DNA of 64,000 nucleotides from the NCBI GenBank assembly GCA_035582835.1, contig JAYKAV010000460.1:26860-90859 (forward strand), read 5' to 3'. The notes under the pieces were generated by a model. It did no database searches. It saw nothing but the letters and a program-made list of their open reading frames with translations, and was not told the DNA's origin. The stretch is from Phoebastria nigripes (Eukaryota > Chordata > Aves > Procellariiformes > Diomedeidae). The position numbers and the translations under genes are program-made. Below are positions 1 to 12,793 of this stretch, one piece after another (position 1 is the first letter of the stretch; every line of letters starts with the position of its first letter).

Positions 1-189
1 CCTTGAAGGGGCAACAAAAGCCAAAAAAACCCTACCACTATTTCAAAGAGGGTCACTGAATAAAAATGAGTAAGCTTGTTACAAGGAAGAAAAAAGGGAC
101 AGCTACAAGAGTCACATCTTTACAGGTGGCACAGAGACTGATTAAAGACACCTTTTGCAAGCTTAGAAGAAATGTATACAATCTATGAA

Positions 190-2130
190 AAAAGACTGAG
201 AAAATCCAGAGAAGCAAGCTGTCATGAACGAACAGGATGAAGGAGGTTATTAGAAAGAAAAAGGCACCCTTCTAAAAGCTTCAAGTTGTGTCCAAGTGAG
301 TAAAACAGAAAGGACTGTAATCTCTGGGAGGCTTAAATGTAAATACACAGTAAGGTGTCAGAGAGCTGCAGGAACTGGCAGCTCCCTGTGGGCTGGGGAC
401 CAGGAGTGGTGGGGGTTGTCCATGGGCAGGGCAGGACCTGGCCGCCCTCAGCCAGGGAGCATGGCAGGCCAGGGGGCAGCTGGGGGCAGTCCCAGCCCAC
501 AGTATCAGGGATAGGGGGGGATCAGTGGGGACAGGCCAAGGCTGGGGGTCAGGAACAGGCCTAGTGAGGAGCCTCCCACATACAGCCACCTAGAAGCTTC
601 TGCCCACAGCTGGCAGAGAGAAGGGGCCACAAAAAATTGGTTTGCATCCATGGTAGAGGAGATTGGAGAAGTTACTAGACCAGACACCCTCCTTAGAGAG
701 ATACATGAGTGGATCTGTCTTAAATTGAAGTGCCATTAGAGAAGATGAGAACAAAAAGACAAACTGAGCTCTAACAGACTATTTCACTGGAGTGTATCCC
801 ATCAATAGCTCTGAAGGAACATGAGTATGAAACAGCCAAATTTACAATAATAGACAAATGCCTGCTTCGAATTGTCTTAGTATCAAAGGAAGGTGGTAAA
901 TATGAAATCAATCAAAAAAAAATCTAGAGAAGATCCAGAAAAATACAGATCAGTACACATGGAGTTGACACTAGGCAACTTGGTATAGACTACAATAAAG
1001 AATATGTGTATGTCACTATATATGACAAGTTGGGGAGGAGTCAACATTCCAGTATGAAAAGGAAAGCCATGTCTCGGATGATCACAGTTTTCTGGAGAAG
1101 TCAGTGAGAACATGGACAAAAGAGATCCACTTGTAAGTCATGTATTTCCAAAAATCATTTTATAAGCTTTCTTACACAAAGTCTCTAAAAGAAACTGAAC
1201 TGTGTGAGAGAAAAAAAAGGAGGTCCTTGCACTGCTTAAAATAATTAAAAGAGAGGATATTAAGAGTAAGAATAAATTACAGTTTGCAGTATTTCCCAGA
1301 AGGAGATCACCAATGGAGACCCAAAGCACCTATCTGTAAGAAGGCCAGTGCTGTTCAGCATATTCAAAAATTATCTGGAAAGGGGATGAGCCATGATGTG
1401 ACAACATTGTCTTGAACACTAAACCATGGGTAGTAAAGATGAGGGCAGACTGAAGAACTGCAGAAAGAAAAATAATACTGAACATGAAGTGATAAATAGC
1501 AAGTAGTATTTAATGAGAAGAAATGTACAATGATGTCTACGGAGACGAAACAAGGCTAACTATGCAATGATGGGCTTTGAACAACTTAAAAATGAGCATT
1601 TGCAACTATAAATTATGGTCCTGTGAAAATCTCCACTCATTTTTCAGTAGCAGTCAAACTGAACAACAGGAAGTGTTAAGAAAGGTGTGGGGGAAAAAAT
1701 GAAACAAAAAGATCATCATGCAACTGTATAAATTCAGTGGCAATGCAGCAGTGTCTAGAACCTAGTATATAGCTCTTTCTTCCTTTCCCTCCCTAGCCAA
1801 AAAGGTTACCATAGACCTGTAGAAGATTCAGAGAAAACCAGAATAGTCAAAAGTACAGATGGCTTCCATACAGGCAATAGCTATGTAGACTATGATGCTA
1901 CAGGTTGGAAAAGAGATGACTGAAAGATATATGAAAAAAGTCTAAAATATGGGAAGGGCATGGAGGAGGCCAACACTCCAGCATAAGAATTAACAAACCA
2001 AGCTACCAGACACATGTTCAAAACAAATAAAAAAGGGCAANTTCTTACAAAATGTATAACTCAGGATATAACAGGACATTAGAGATGCTAAAGCCCTTGG
2101 TGGATCTCGACTGGCTTGGACCTCAAACCC
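190..2130 (+). mobile_element. Decayed CR1-family LINE fossil (reverse transcriptase region)
   Basis: No open frame survives, but the order of sequence blocks follows the pol region of an old CR1 LINE of the type shared by birds, turtles and crocodilians. The segment before RT motif A lies around 640-1000, the block leading to the fingers region around 930-1130, and the '[19 protein letters not shown]' region is represented by the DNA at about 1285-1385. The thumb and 3' part runs to about 2130, including a stretch near 1900-2060 matching the 'AFKTNKRKYF' zone of such elements. Many indels and stops make it a dead fossil. A G-rich block (about 320-620) interrupts it. The family was recognised by resemblance only, and the exact ends are uncertain, the 5' end most of all. 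Confidence 0.6.
320..620. repeat. G-rich block interrupting the CR1 fossil
   Basis: This roughly 300-base segment is far richer in G than its AT-rich surroundings. It has repeated runs of four to seven G at about 400-440 and 500-555. CR1-like sequence can be followed on its right side from about 630, and less securely on its left, so the block may be a separate insertion. I do not recognise its family. Short open frames exist on both strands but look like by-products of the base composition. Confidence 0.4.
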
Positions 2131-2139
2131 AACTGTGGG

Positions 2140-3870
2140 CCGCCCACCCATACGCTAAAAAGTTTCTTGTATCACTGCAGTATAATGCATAAAAAGTTGC
2201 AAGCATGCAAAAGGTTAAAAACTTTTTTTTATTTTTTTTTTTTTTAAGAAAAATAAAAAAGCTAGCTAGAAATAAGTGGCTTCCTGGAGGCCAAAAGGCA
2301 CTAATAACTACAAATGGTTAGAGCAAGCTGAGAGGAGGAGAAGAGGCACTGGCAGGGCTCATTTTCAGGGACTTCCAAGCCCCCAGCTGTAGCTATGTCC
2401 AGTTCTCAAGAGCCACATTTGTTCCACTCATGGTTCCCCGTCTTCCACTGTGCAGTCACTTACACAATGGGATCTATTTTCCTCCTGTAAATTAGATGAC
2501 CCCAAAAGCACACTCACTGATGTCCTGTTCCTCATCTGTAACTGAGGAATGACACACTCACCGAAGAGGCCTTGTTCCTAGGAAGCAGCAGACCTAAATG
2601 GAGCATCCCCCAAGCTCTGGACAGTGACTTCTGCGCCACTGTGCTGGTGGAGAAAAGCCATATGCTACTACTAAAGGCTGACTGCAGCCAGGACAGTGGT
2701 ATGGCTGGTTACTGCTGGTGAGCAGAGACCTGTGGCTTACTAGACATAACAGATACTGTGCCACTATCCTCTCCGAATGTGCCCTTGGATTCTGACAGTG
2801 TCCAGGTCATCCAAGGACTGGATTGACTTTTACTCATCTCCATTCACATTTGATTACTTTTGGCTGTAGTCATTTGATATCGTTATTTTGTTGCACTTGC
2901 ATTTAATTATGAGTAGCAAAAAAAGAATGAAAATAGTAGCCACTGATACCTGTAAAAAATGATCCCATGATAGGACAGGGTAACGATGGAAACTTGATCT
3001 TTCCTACTTTCCAATCTTTTATCCTCATACAGTTGTTATGGAAGAATGATGAAAACTACAGCAACTGAGCGCTCTGAGCAGGAAGACAAGGAGTGTGTCA
3101 GAATGCCGAGTACCAGCGCCTGGCTTGAGAAGAAGGGGTAAGTTGTCAATAAATGATATACAAGGTATTTCAAACATGAGCCAGAATGAATCTTCATCTT
3201 CTCTCTCTACATGCATGCAGGAGTTCAAGCATACATAAAAGGGATTGTGCATGAGCTTTGTACACGATTGTGCAAGTGAACTAAAAGGTACCTTTTCAAA
3301 TCTCTAATCTGCAATGAATCCGAGCTGTAATACAAAGATCTGTTTCCTTAATAATTATAAAGAAAACATGCTGTAAACTGTTACCCCTTTACAGTAATTT
3401 TCTTGTGGATGTTTCATAAATTGCCCTTTTTTTTCCTGAAAGATACATGTCCAGCCTACATGACACGGGTACGTAGATGCACCTCAAAGAAGTTGATCCA
3501 TTTTTGTTAGCAGAAACTCTAATCAACAAAACAGGATCTTCAGTTAAGAAAAAAGAACATTTCACAAATAAGTTTTTATCCACCCTTCTGTTCAAAACCA
3601 GCATAAATGCTCATGTTAATTGTAATTATAACTGAAGTCACTGGTACTATATTAACAGCTAATCGCTATGGAGCAGGATAAGAACATCAGTAAAGACACA
3701 TGAGTATAAATCTAGTCCTGCTGGTCTCCCACATCACTCATTACCAAAATGAAGTATGTAATAACTTGTAAGTAATAACTTGATCTTTTATGAAGAAAAA
3801 TTTGCATGAGTGATTAGTTTCTAAGTTGGACCTTAGGTAGAAAAAGTAATTACATGCTTTTCAAAATATT
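2140..3870. other. Unassigned AT-rich sequence with poly-T tract
   Basis: No gene or recognisable repeat was found. A T-rich tract sits at about 2222-2246, just right of the CR1 fossil. The block 2270-2820 has somewhat higher GC content and no long open frame. The rest is unique-looking AT-rich DNA. Confidence 0.5.
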
Positions 3871-3872
3871 TT

Positions 3873-4100
3873 TTACTTGGCCGCTGTTAGTAGTTGCTCT
3901 GCAATACCCTGGTTGTGCTCTAGCCACTCTTTTCTCAGATCCAGTGTGACCTTCTGGACAAGAACTTTAAATTGTATGAAGAAATTTGAATTCGGCTTTT
4001 GAAAATACACTGTACGCAGGGGGCAAATGTTGCCTGCAACTTTTGGGAACTGTCTCACATACCTGCAGAACTGCAGTACAACTTCACACTCAGTAGGTTT
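3873..4100 (-). CDS. Candidate terminal coding exon, unrecognised protein
   Basis: On the minus strand an open frame runs from an in-frame stop near 4139 to a TAA at 3873-3875. The listed span assumes a splice acceptor after the CAG at 4101-4103. The predicted peptide has protein-like composition: a mixed hydrophobic segment (VVLQFCRYVRQF) and a C-terminal stretch with helical pattern (VTLDLRKEWLEHNQGIAEQ) ending in LLTAAK. The polypyrimidine tract before the acceptor is poor, and I saw no canonical poly(A) signal close downstream. An internal ATG at 4106 could also start a short frame. I do not recognise the family. It could equally be a chance frame or a pseudogene piece. No partner exons could be identified in the window. 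Confidence 0.25.
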   Translation of the reverse strand, partial: KPTECEVVLQFCRYVRQFPKVAGNICPLRTVYFQKPNSNFFIQFKVLVQKVTLDLRKEWLEHNQGIAEQLLTAAK

Positions 4101-4610
4101 CTGCATGTGATCCCACAGTAAATACAGAGGTAATATCTTCTATAACTATTTTTAATTACCTTTTGGACAATACTGTCACAGCAGCAAAGCCTCTTACCCT
4201 AGTGATTTAAACCAATGGTAAAAGCCAAAGAAAGAGTGATCAAATCTTTGATTTTCATAAGATAAGAAAATGTATTTGTTGATAAACAAGCAAGTGTGCT
4301 GGAACGAGTTTAATCTATTTAATGGATTTTAAAAACCAACAATTTTCAAACTAAATGAAGGGCACAAGTTAATTTAGGCATTTATACAAACTCTCATTTC
4401 TGCATCAACTTTCACAATAAATCAGTAAAACAATTCCCATAGCAACCTCCTGCACTGTCTGATGCACATGTTGCTCATGAAACACAAAACATCTTCTGTC
4501 TGAAACGTACAAATCAAAACATAATGGGAATGTGGACAGTTTTTATATTTTAAAAGCAATAAATTTTCTTGGACAGTTTTCTATTTTTATGCTCATCTTG
4601 TGACTTTCTT

Positions 4611-4690
4611 CAATCAATCAATCAATTTTACATGAATAAAATGGCCCTCATACAAACACCCCTGGGCGCTGTACAAACTCAATATAAAAA
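4611..4690 (-). mobile_element. L2/MIR-like 3' tail with (ATTG)n
   Basis: Read on the minus strand, the segment has a GTTTGTACAGCGCCCAG core (about 4662-4678). This resembles the conserved 3' region of ancient L2 and MIR-type elements (TACAGCGC...). About 40 bases downstream is a short ATTGATTGATTGATTG tail (4611-4626), typical of L2 ends. Only the tail is visible. A second weak match to old reptilian repeats occurs near 4945-4995. Confidence 0.4.
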
Positions 4691-4699
4691 AAATACAGT

Positions 4700-5560
4700 A
4701 AAATATTAATAAGCTAAATTACATATTTTTTCTTTCCAAAATATTAACATGTATTTTCTTTTAAAGAGGGATGATTGAAATGCATATGGTAAGAGAATCC
4801 TGGCAGTTAAGAACTTCACTTCAAAAAGGTACAATGATGTGATTCCTTTTGCCAGTAACAACATTCGCTTTGGCTGTTGCAGAGCCAACGTATTTTAATT
4901 TATGACAATTGACTGAATACGATCCTGTGGAAATTCTTGTCAGGGATACGAGTCTGATCCAATGCCCCAGAAGCAAAATCTTCCCACTGACCCACTAGGA
5001 CTCATTAAAAACTGTCAGGTAACATACAGGCTCTGTTCCTGAACTGCTTTCATTTTTATATATAATCAGTGGCACAAACATATAGTCTCCAACCCTGAAA
5101 AAATAAGCACGCTCCCCTATAAAATCAGGAATATGAAACACAAAAACTTACATTTACGTTCCACAGAGAATTAATACATAATGCCTAAACTTCAGCTTTT
5201 AGTTTCCAGATCTTACTGTGCGACGAACAAAGGCCTCTCCTTGCAAGAAAGTAGTTCATGTTTTTTACCNTTCTATCAAAACAGTAATTTAGCTATGGTA
5301 ACAATATGCTTTAACTATTTAGGTTTTGGTTTTTCAGACCAAGCAGTCCAGTCCTCACCTACCCTCAACCCCTCTGTCACGCATCTCTCTTGCCCGAATA
5401 GCACTCACTAGCGCGAGCAGAGCTAAAAGGAGCTATCTTGACTTAAGTTTTGTTTCTTGCTTCACCCAAAAACCTAGAAAAACATGCCACAATGGTCATG
5501 TTGGGTTCTTTTTTCCTTTCAGTCTTGAATAATTATCTCCCCCACAACAGCACTATAGAT
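4700..5560. other. Unassigned sequence
   Basis: No gene or clear repeat was found apart from the weak old-repeat resemblance near 4945-4995. One N lies at 5270. The segment directly precedes the LTR at 5568. Confidence 0.5.
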
Positions 5561-5567
5561 TATTTAC

Positions 5568-6081
5568 TGTACTGGGTGTCCGCAGCAAGCTGCTGGCAGC
5601 AGGGGCTGCAGGGCGGCCTCTCTGAGGAGAGGCCGGGGCTGCCCCATGCCGGACACAGCCAGTTCCAGCCGGCTCCAACCAACCCACCGCAGGGCAGAGC
5701 TGAGCCCCTTGGCCATGCTGGTGGCACCTTGGGGAAAAGAAATTTAGGAAAGGGCAAAACTGCCACACAGGCAGAGGAGGAGCGGAACAGAAGTGTGAGA
5801 AACAGCCCTGTGAACACCAAGGTCAGTGAAGAAGGTGGTGAGGTGGTGCTTCCTGGGGAAAGCGATGCTTTAATTTTATTTCTCACTACCCAAATCTATT
5901 TTAATTGGCAATAAATTAAATTATTTTTCCCCCGGTCAGGTCTGTTTTGCCCATAACAGTAACTGGTACGCAATCTCCCCGTCTTTATTTTAATCCACGA
6001 ACTTTTTTTCATCCTATTTTCTGACCCCTGTCCTCTCAAGGAGGGGGAGTGAGCGAGCGGCTGGCCAAAGCTAGCCCACCA
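5568..6081 (+). mobile_element. Solo LTR of an avian endogenous retrovirus (GC-rich 5' part, AATAAA family)
   Basis: The segment begins TGTACTGGGTG and ends near CCCACCA, the ends expected of this common avian LTR family. Its left part (5580-5720) is GC-rich, with the CAGCCGGCTCC motif expected near the start of U3. The middle block (about 5775-5850) holds GTGAGAAACAGCCCTG and GGTCAGTGAAGAAG, which I recognise from the family. A poly(A) signal AATAAA lies at about 5909-5916, followed by the TGTTTTGCCC and CTCCCC...TCTT blocks and the GGAGGGGGAGTGAGCGAGCGGCT motif before the 3' end. It is shorter than the full-length family as I know it, lacking internal repeated units. No retroviral coding sequence flanks it, and no clear target duplication was seen. 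Frames of up to about 150 codons across it are artefacts of the GC-rich part. Confidence 0.75.
5909..5916 (+). terminator. LTR polyadenylation signal
   Basis: AATAAA (within GCAATAAATT) lies in the middle of the LTR at 5568-6081, at the place where the R region of this family carries its poly(A) signal, with GT-rich sequence about 25 bases downstream. Whether it is still used is unknown. Confidence 0.55.
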
Positions 6082-6084
6082 AAC

Positions 6085-8430
6085 TTACCTACTGTCTTTA
6101 CAGAATCACAATACTAGACATTTTGCTAATACTTTGAAGGATGTTTATATACTATAACATTGTGAAAACTTACTGCATATATTCTGAAGACTGGTAGCCC
6201 TAAAAGTGTGAAATTAAGAAAGCAGCAAATTAATGTAAAAATCTCCTACTGTTCTATATAAGGTCCCCAATACAACATGGTTCAAAAGTCTTTCCTACGT
6301 TAGTGCAATGTACATTACAGCATCCCAACTATAAAGTTTCTTGAAACTTCCAGCTCATTTAAGTCAGAAATTACAAAATCTAAGCCATCATATTCATGGC
6401 TTGTTTCTGTAAGAAAAACAAAAATTGCCACAGTGGCTGAAACTTCTCTACAAAAAAGACTATGTTACACAGAATTGATGTCCATCCTATTGCACCAAAC
6501 AGCTACTGATACATTCAGTAAACCTTCCCAGTAAAACAAGCTGACTTTTTTTGTTTCACAAGCAAATTTAACAAAAGAAATGGGAAGTATCTCAGTTCAA
6601 AACTGAGAGATGAAAACATGGTAAGTGGTAACAGAAGTGAAGTGCCCAAAGCAAAAGAGGACAGTAAGAGCAAGTTGTGGAAGACAGGGTATGTACCTGG
6701 TAGAAGGGGAAAAGAAGAAAAGCACGAGTAAGTGTACTGGCAGACAAGTGTGTTATTGCTGGGTTGTAGACTCTAACTGCTTTGGCATAGCTCTGGGTGC
6801 ACATGTGGCCATGCAAGCACAAGGACAAACATGTAATTCCAGTACAGTAAGTGAAAAAGATCAAGTAAGCTGGTATTTAAAGCAGGCAGATGGTCTGTCA
6901 CACCACAGCAGATGCACTTCAGATGTTACTCAGCAGTAGCTTTTCCACCTGCCCTTATCTGGAGTCTTGTGCAGTGGTAACAGGAAAAACGCAAGCAGCT
7001 GAAGAGTTAAGTAATGAAAGCAGGAGACAGAAAAAAGAAGGAAAGACAGATCATGGAGTAGAAGAAGAAATTAATGGGAATAATGAAAGAATAAACAGTG
7101 AAAATATTAAAATGTGGGTAAAGACAAGCACCGATATGCTGGTGTCAAAGGTAAAGTAAAAGAGATTAAAGTCATGGGTTACTGATGTCATGAAGCATTT
7201 ATTTAAATATGATCCTCCTGCCCTGAACTGTAATGTAAAAAGGACCCTTTTGAAAACTGCCTGCCAGCAGTCTCAGAAAGGCCTTGTGTGGCATACTGCC
7301 TGTAGGAAATTTAAACTGTCCTTGATTTAAAGCAATTGAAACTTTTCAATGAAATACAAAAATAAATTTTATTTCATGTGATATTACCATTAAACACTGT
7401 AAGAGGTGCTTTCTGAAATGTTACTAGATGGAAGAGATTTCCAGGATAGCTCAGGACTGATGTAACTAAGCTACCCTAAAATAGTGAAATTACCACTGAT
7501 TTCAGCAGAACAGATTTAAAGCCAGAACTGAGGACTTCTGAAATTCCTTTATTTGTGGATTCCACAACTGGGATACATGCAATGCTGTTACAGCTATGAT
7601 TGCATCTCCACTGCACACCTTTTGGTAGACATGTTGTAAGGAGAAATAAATATACAACTGGGATCATTTCAGCTTCTCTGAGTCAGCATTCTGTTGACTT
7701 TACTGATTGTAATAAAATCCTTTGCCTGAGATGAGCAAACAAGACCTGGCCCTTGAGTTCATAATATTCAAAACACTCTGTAGGGGTCTTTCTAAGGATT
7801 CAAGACATCCATTAAAAACAGAATAATCTGTAACATTGCAAAGAACGGAAAATATCCTTCCTCTCGGTAACTCTGCAAACATGGCAGGCTCTACTCAGTT
7901 GCCCACAGAGTGCCTAGCGTCCAAGATAATCCCATCTAGCCTCCAGCTGTCACTTCAGAAGGGTGCAGATCTCCTGTGTCATATCTGCCAGCCCTCTCAA
8001 GATATCTCAGATTTGCAGGACACAGAATCAAGCCCACCATGTCAAGTATAAAACGACTGGGCTACGTTTAGCAGATTTTACATTATTTTTACGAGGCATC
8101 AGTAGTGAGCAATTATAGTAACGTTTAAATCTGCTCAGGTAAATTCTTACATTTGGAAGCTCATCTGAGGCTTAACCAAAGAATTCCATGCTTACCGTTG
8201 CTCTTTTGCGTCTTATCCACTTACTCTTATCATGAATTTATAAATCACTTTCCTGATGCCAAAATCTCTATATGATCTATTGAAACTTTAGCCCAACTAA
8301 TTCATACAAAATACATGCCAATGTGTCTACACTAATCGCAAAGCAAACACATGAATTTTGCTGATAAATCCAACTTTATTTTGTCATGTGCCAGATAGGT
8401 ATTGAAACAGTGTTCACTGACACGCAGCGA
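6085..8430. other. Unassigned AT-rich sequence
   Basis: No gene or identifiable mobile element was found. Purine-rich patches (6600-7110) carry frames up to about 100 codons on the + strand, with no recognisable domains and no coding-like features. Confidence 0.5.
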
Positions 8431-8431
8431 A

Positions 8432-8456
8432 AAAAATATATTTGCAATATATTTTT
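8432..8456. other. Perfect 10-bp AT inverted repeat
   Basis: AAAAATATAT, a 5-base loop TTGCA, then ATATATTTTT form a perfect but purely AT hairpin or cruciform. It is probably coincidental in AT-rich DNA. Confidence 0.5.
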
Positions 8457-8459
8457 AAT

Positions 8460-11400
8460 CTCTTTCATCGCTGAAGTCAATAAGCTCTGACCAAAATTAC
8501 TATGGTTAATTCTATTTTTTCTCTTTCAATCATTGAAGTGTAAAATAGAGGGATTTTAGTTGGTATTAAGTGTTAATTCCAACACAAGTTTAAATTTAGT
8601 GTTCCTAGTGCACCTCTATGAAGTTATATGTGAAGAAAATCACTAAAGCAACAGGTGGTGTGAATTGTTCGACTGATTCTGGTCATTGCATGAAATGAAA
8701 GTACAGTACTGCAGTTTCATTTAGTAGCTAAGGTTATCCATTTCAAAATTTCAATAGAGGTGAGGTATATAGAATTTTTTGAAAAATACTTTTCCTTAAA
8801 AAAATTTCAGCAAAGTGGAAGATACATTTTCTGCAGTTTCCATGTATCTCCTCTCCTTTTGTGACACCCTACTTTATCAGCACTGCTTAGATGGAATGTA
8901 AAAACCCTCCAGCTGCAGATAATGTAAGAACTTTGGATGGCCAGTACAAAAAACATGGACTATTCATCACCATTTACAGATTAGTAACTTTAATATATAT
9001 CACATCTATTGAATTCTAAATCATTTTTATTAACTTGATTATGCACTCAAATTTTACAATCCCCAACACAATTCAGAAATGTCTGCACACAGAATTTTCT
9101 GAAATAAGTTGTGCTGTTAGATTGACTAATAATATTTTTCCATTTTTGACTGTCATTACAATTCTGCAATTAGAAAAGCAATCAAATAATATACTGACAA
9201 AAATCTGCAGCTGCCATTATGCCCTCCATGATAGAAATATTTTGCTATACATTGAAATATCCATCATCATCAGACATATTCTGGGACCATGTATACTCTC
9301 TCTGAACAAAAGGCAGTTTAGAGATATATGGAGAAGATGTAACAAGACTACTTGCTGTATATTATAAGAAATAGTAAAGTTGCTGTAGCACAAAGAGAAG
9401 CAACTAATCTAGTACAATTAGAATTTTTGAAGTCATGTTTTCNGCCAGAGTATTCTACAGTGAATCAACAAGTGCTTTCTGGGCAGCACATAACTATAAA
9501 CAGGAACTTGGGATGAGTCCTCAATGAAACCTCTGCCTCCAGGACACACAGATGGAATGGGGAGAGCAGGAGGAATCCACCACTATCAGAGAGGGGAGGA
9601 TGTATCTCCTGTCAGCAACAAATACCTTCAATCTTCTCACAAAAAAGAGTCAGCTACCAATAAAAGCTGCCATCGTGGCTAACAGAATGTGAGGAAACTA
9701 GCACACCGTTGTGTGTGCATGAAATAAGTCAAGATTTGATGGTAAGATCAAATTCCTAACCAAAGCAAAACTTTTATTTTCTTTTTAAGTATCTTTATAA
9801 ACTTCAGACACAAAGAATGGAGAAAGATCAACTAACCCTTTGAATGGAACGTGATGAGCCAAATGGCTGCTGTGTCCAATCAGACACAGATCACCCTGCT
9901 TCACCTCGGGAATGCAGTACCTGACTGCAAGAACAGGGTATCCAGAAAGCTCATTCTCTGTAACACCAACAGCTGAAGCTGTTTCACACAGAATATTTGT
10001 TTTGTGGGCTCCCCGTAGCATTAACTATGTCGTTACAGCAACTTTCCCCCACTGCAGATTGAAGAGTAGCAGTAAGAGGTGAGAGATCTGTGACAAATGT
10101 GTGTAAGGAACCAGAACTACTACTGTCATTCTGGGACTAGCAACATAAGACTACAAGCACCTCATCCAACTCTGCCTAGTGCTGATATCAGTAGAGCTGC
10201 TGGGTAGGTAGGCTTAGCAAATTTCCCATGCCACCTATGGTATGAGAAAGGAATGAGACAAGAATGCTGAATGTAAACCTCTTCTAAGGTACAAGCTGTA
10301 GTTGTTCTGCTATCTTGAGAAGTGAAAGGGTTGTGTGGAGAGTGATCACCAAAAAAAAAAAAGGTATTGCACTGGACCTAGTCCTTAGCTTCCTCTTTCT
10401 GACTCTGAAAACTGTGTCTTTAAAAAGGCCATGTTCTCAGAGATAAGCACCAGAAAGCTGAGCATAGATATACTCTCTGGTTTTGATGTATTTGCAGCTC
10501 TGCTACAGCCCGATTAACTCTTTCTACAAGGTAAAGATCTTGCTTTGCTTTGCCTCTTGCTGGAGAACATTAGTGTGATATTCCTTATGATGCCCAGAGG
10601 TGTGCACCAAAGTGATTCACAGATTCTGCAAACTGCCTGAGCTCCAAAAGAACAAATTTTTCATCGAGAATGAAGACCCTGAGCTTGGAGGTACTCCGAG
10701 TGGCTTTTCCAGCCTTTTAATGAGGTAAATCAAACTACCAGGAATGGCAAGGGCAATATGAAAAGATCTCTGCTGCAGATAGATACCTTTTGGATGTTTT
10801 CACCGTACCAGAGAGGATAACCTTAGTAAGACATACCTGAAAAACATTCAGAGTTCTCATTTACAACTAAAGACTCACTTCTCCTATATGCTGTACAAAC
10901 AGCAGAAATACAATTTCCCAGAGACAGAGGCTAAAGGAAACAAAACCAGAAGAAAGACAGAAGCAATGATTAAACATGCTAGCAGCAGGCAATCAGCATG
11001 CAGGCACATTATTATTTCTTAGTAACAGTTAATTTCCTTATATGTTTGCTTTAGTCTTGAAAAGAAAAAAATGTATGCATTTAATTGAAATGCTCAGTAG
11101 CTTTTTCAATATTCCTTTTTTATAAATCAAATGCATTTTAGGTATATGGATATATTTGGCATTTTCACTTCCATTTTTTCTTTTTACTACTGTAACAGTA
11201 GTGAAAGCATTCATTAGTTATGTTCAACTTTTGCCTCTTTCAGTTCTCTAATAATCAGTTTTCTAATAATTCTTCCGTATTCAAATACTGTTACAATGTT
11301 TATACATTTATTTTATAGAGATGTTATTGTTGCTTTCCATAATTGTTTTTAAAAGTACTTATATTTGAAAACAAGCAAAATAACACCTAAAGCCTGTCAA

Positions 11401-12710
11401 ACAAATCAAGAGTATTTCTGCTAAAATGCAAACATTCAACAATTTTGAGAGCAATTTTCCCCTACATTCTATGATTTTCTATGATTTTGAACATTATGTT
11501 TTAAAATATTCCATTTATATGACACTTTTACACTATACTGTCACAAAATTACAATGTAAGCTATCACAAGAATTGCTCACCAGCATAACCACAAACACAA
11601 GTCAGGAGTGACAAATGCTGCGTTCACCCATGAACAAACAGTATATACTACTACAATTGTGATTTTTTTTCTGTTATTTTTAATNAAGATAAAATTGGAA
11701 GAAAAAATATTTTATACCTAAAAATATGACATACCACCAAGCTCTCCAGTTTTGCATATTTTCATGGTTGAAGAATAAACTCCAGAAAATATTAACCACC
11801 CACAGAGATCACCTTGACATGCTTTTGCTGCTGAAAATAGAACATTATACAAACTACTGAAGCCTGAAGCATACTCAAAACATCACATCCTATTTGTAAA
11901 ATGCACAGAAAGAATAATGGGATCAGTAAGAACATTTAAAAAGTAATGCGTTATATTAATTTTTAAGTCTAGGAAAAAAGGTTTCTCAAAAAGCAGGCAT
12001 ACTTACTTTGCAACAAGCTCAGACTATTCTGAACATACCTGTTGGATAAATTCTGCTTAGTTTTACCCATACAATCTCAAAGACACTAAAGAGTAAAATT
12101 AAGCCATACCCACAAAAAATATGTATGCCTGATACGAATATCAGACAACCAATGCCCTTATACGAAAAACCGGCAATCACATCAGAATTTCCCAAATCCA
12201 TATTTGAAAGGAATCTAGTATTCAATTTAACTTACTTTGAAGGACAGTAACATTTGTAAAAGCCCTAATCTAAAAATTACAGTGTACTTCCAGCTATCAC
12301 TGTTCGTGAATTTAGAGAAACCAGTGTGAAGGTTCAGGATGTACTTCTCCCTCACAGGTCCATGCAAACTGCCACAGGACTTCTGGCCATAAAGAAAGGG
12401 TTATGCAAGTTAAATCCAGGTATGATTTTAAATAAAACTTTTTAAAGGAATTGCAAAGAAAAATATGGTATTACAGCTGTGATAGTAAAAATCAACCTTA
12501 GTGACTCAGGAGAACCCTTCCAGTCCTAAATTCTGAGGCCAATACACAAATTCACACAACTTCAGGTTGAATATTAGCATGTATAGAGAAAGGACAGATA
12601 ATGTAATACAATTACAATGAGGAAAAATAATGCAACATTGTCTAATAACAAGTTTCATATATGATCCTTTATTTGTCATTACTTGTGCTTCACTCCATAT
12701 AGAGAAGGAA
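8460..12710. other. Unassigned AT-rich sequence
   Basis: About 4.2 kb without a recognisable gene or repeat. A 78-codon minus-strand frame (9785-10021) and a 110-codon + strand frame (9035-9367) are present, but both look like chance. The second is extremely AT-rich. There is an A12 run near 10350. Ns occur at 9443 and 11685. Confidence 0.5.
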
Positions 12711-12793
12711 AAATATAGAATCATAGAACAGTTTGGGTTGGAAGGGACCTGTTAAAGGTCCAACCACCCTGCCATGGGCAGGGACATCTTCAA

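Noticed and set aside
2270..2820. MIR-like 'CTCATCTGTAA' words
   Set aside because: Only isolated words match. No ordered MIR or tRNA-derived A/B box structure could be followed.
5450..5914. 154-codon + strand open frame
   Set aside because: It lies mostly inside the GC-rich part of the LTR at 5568-6081 and matches no retroviral or cellular protein.
9785..10021. 78-codon minus-strand frame that looks protein-like
   Set aside because: An in-frame stop lies two codons upstream of the ATG, and the nearest plausible acceptor leads into that stop. No family was recognised.
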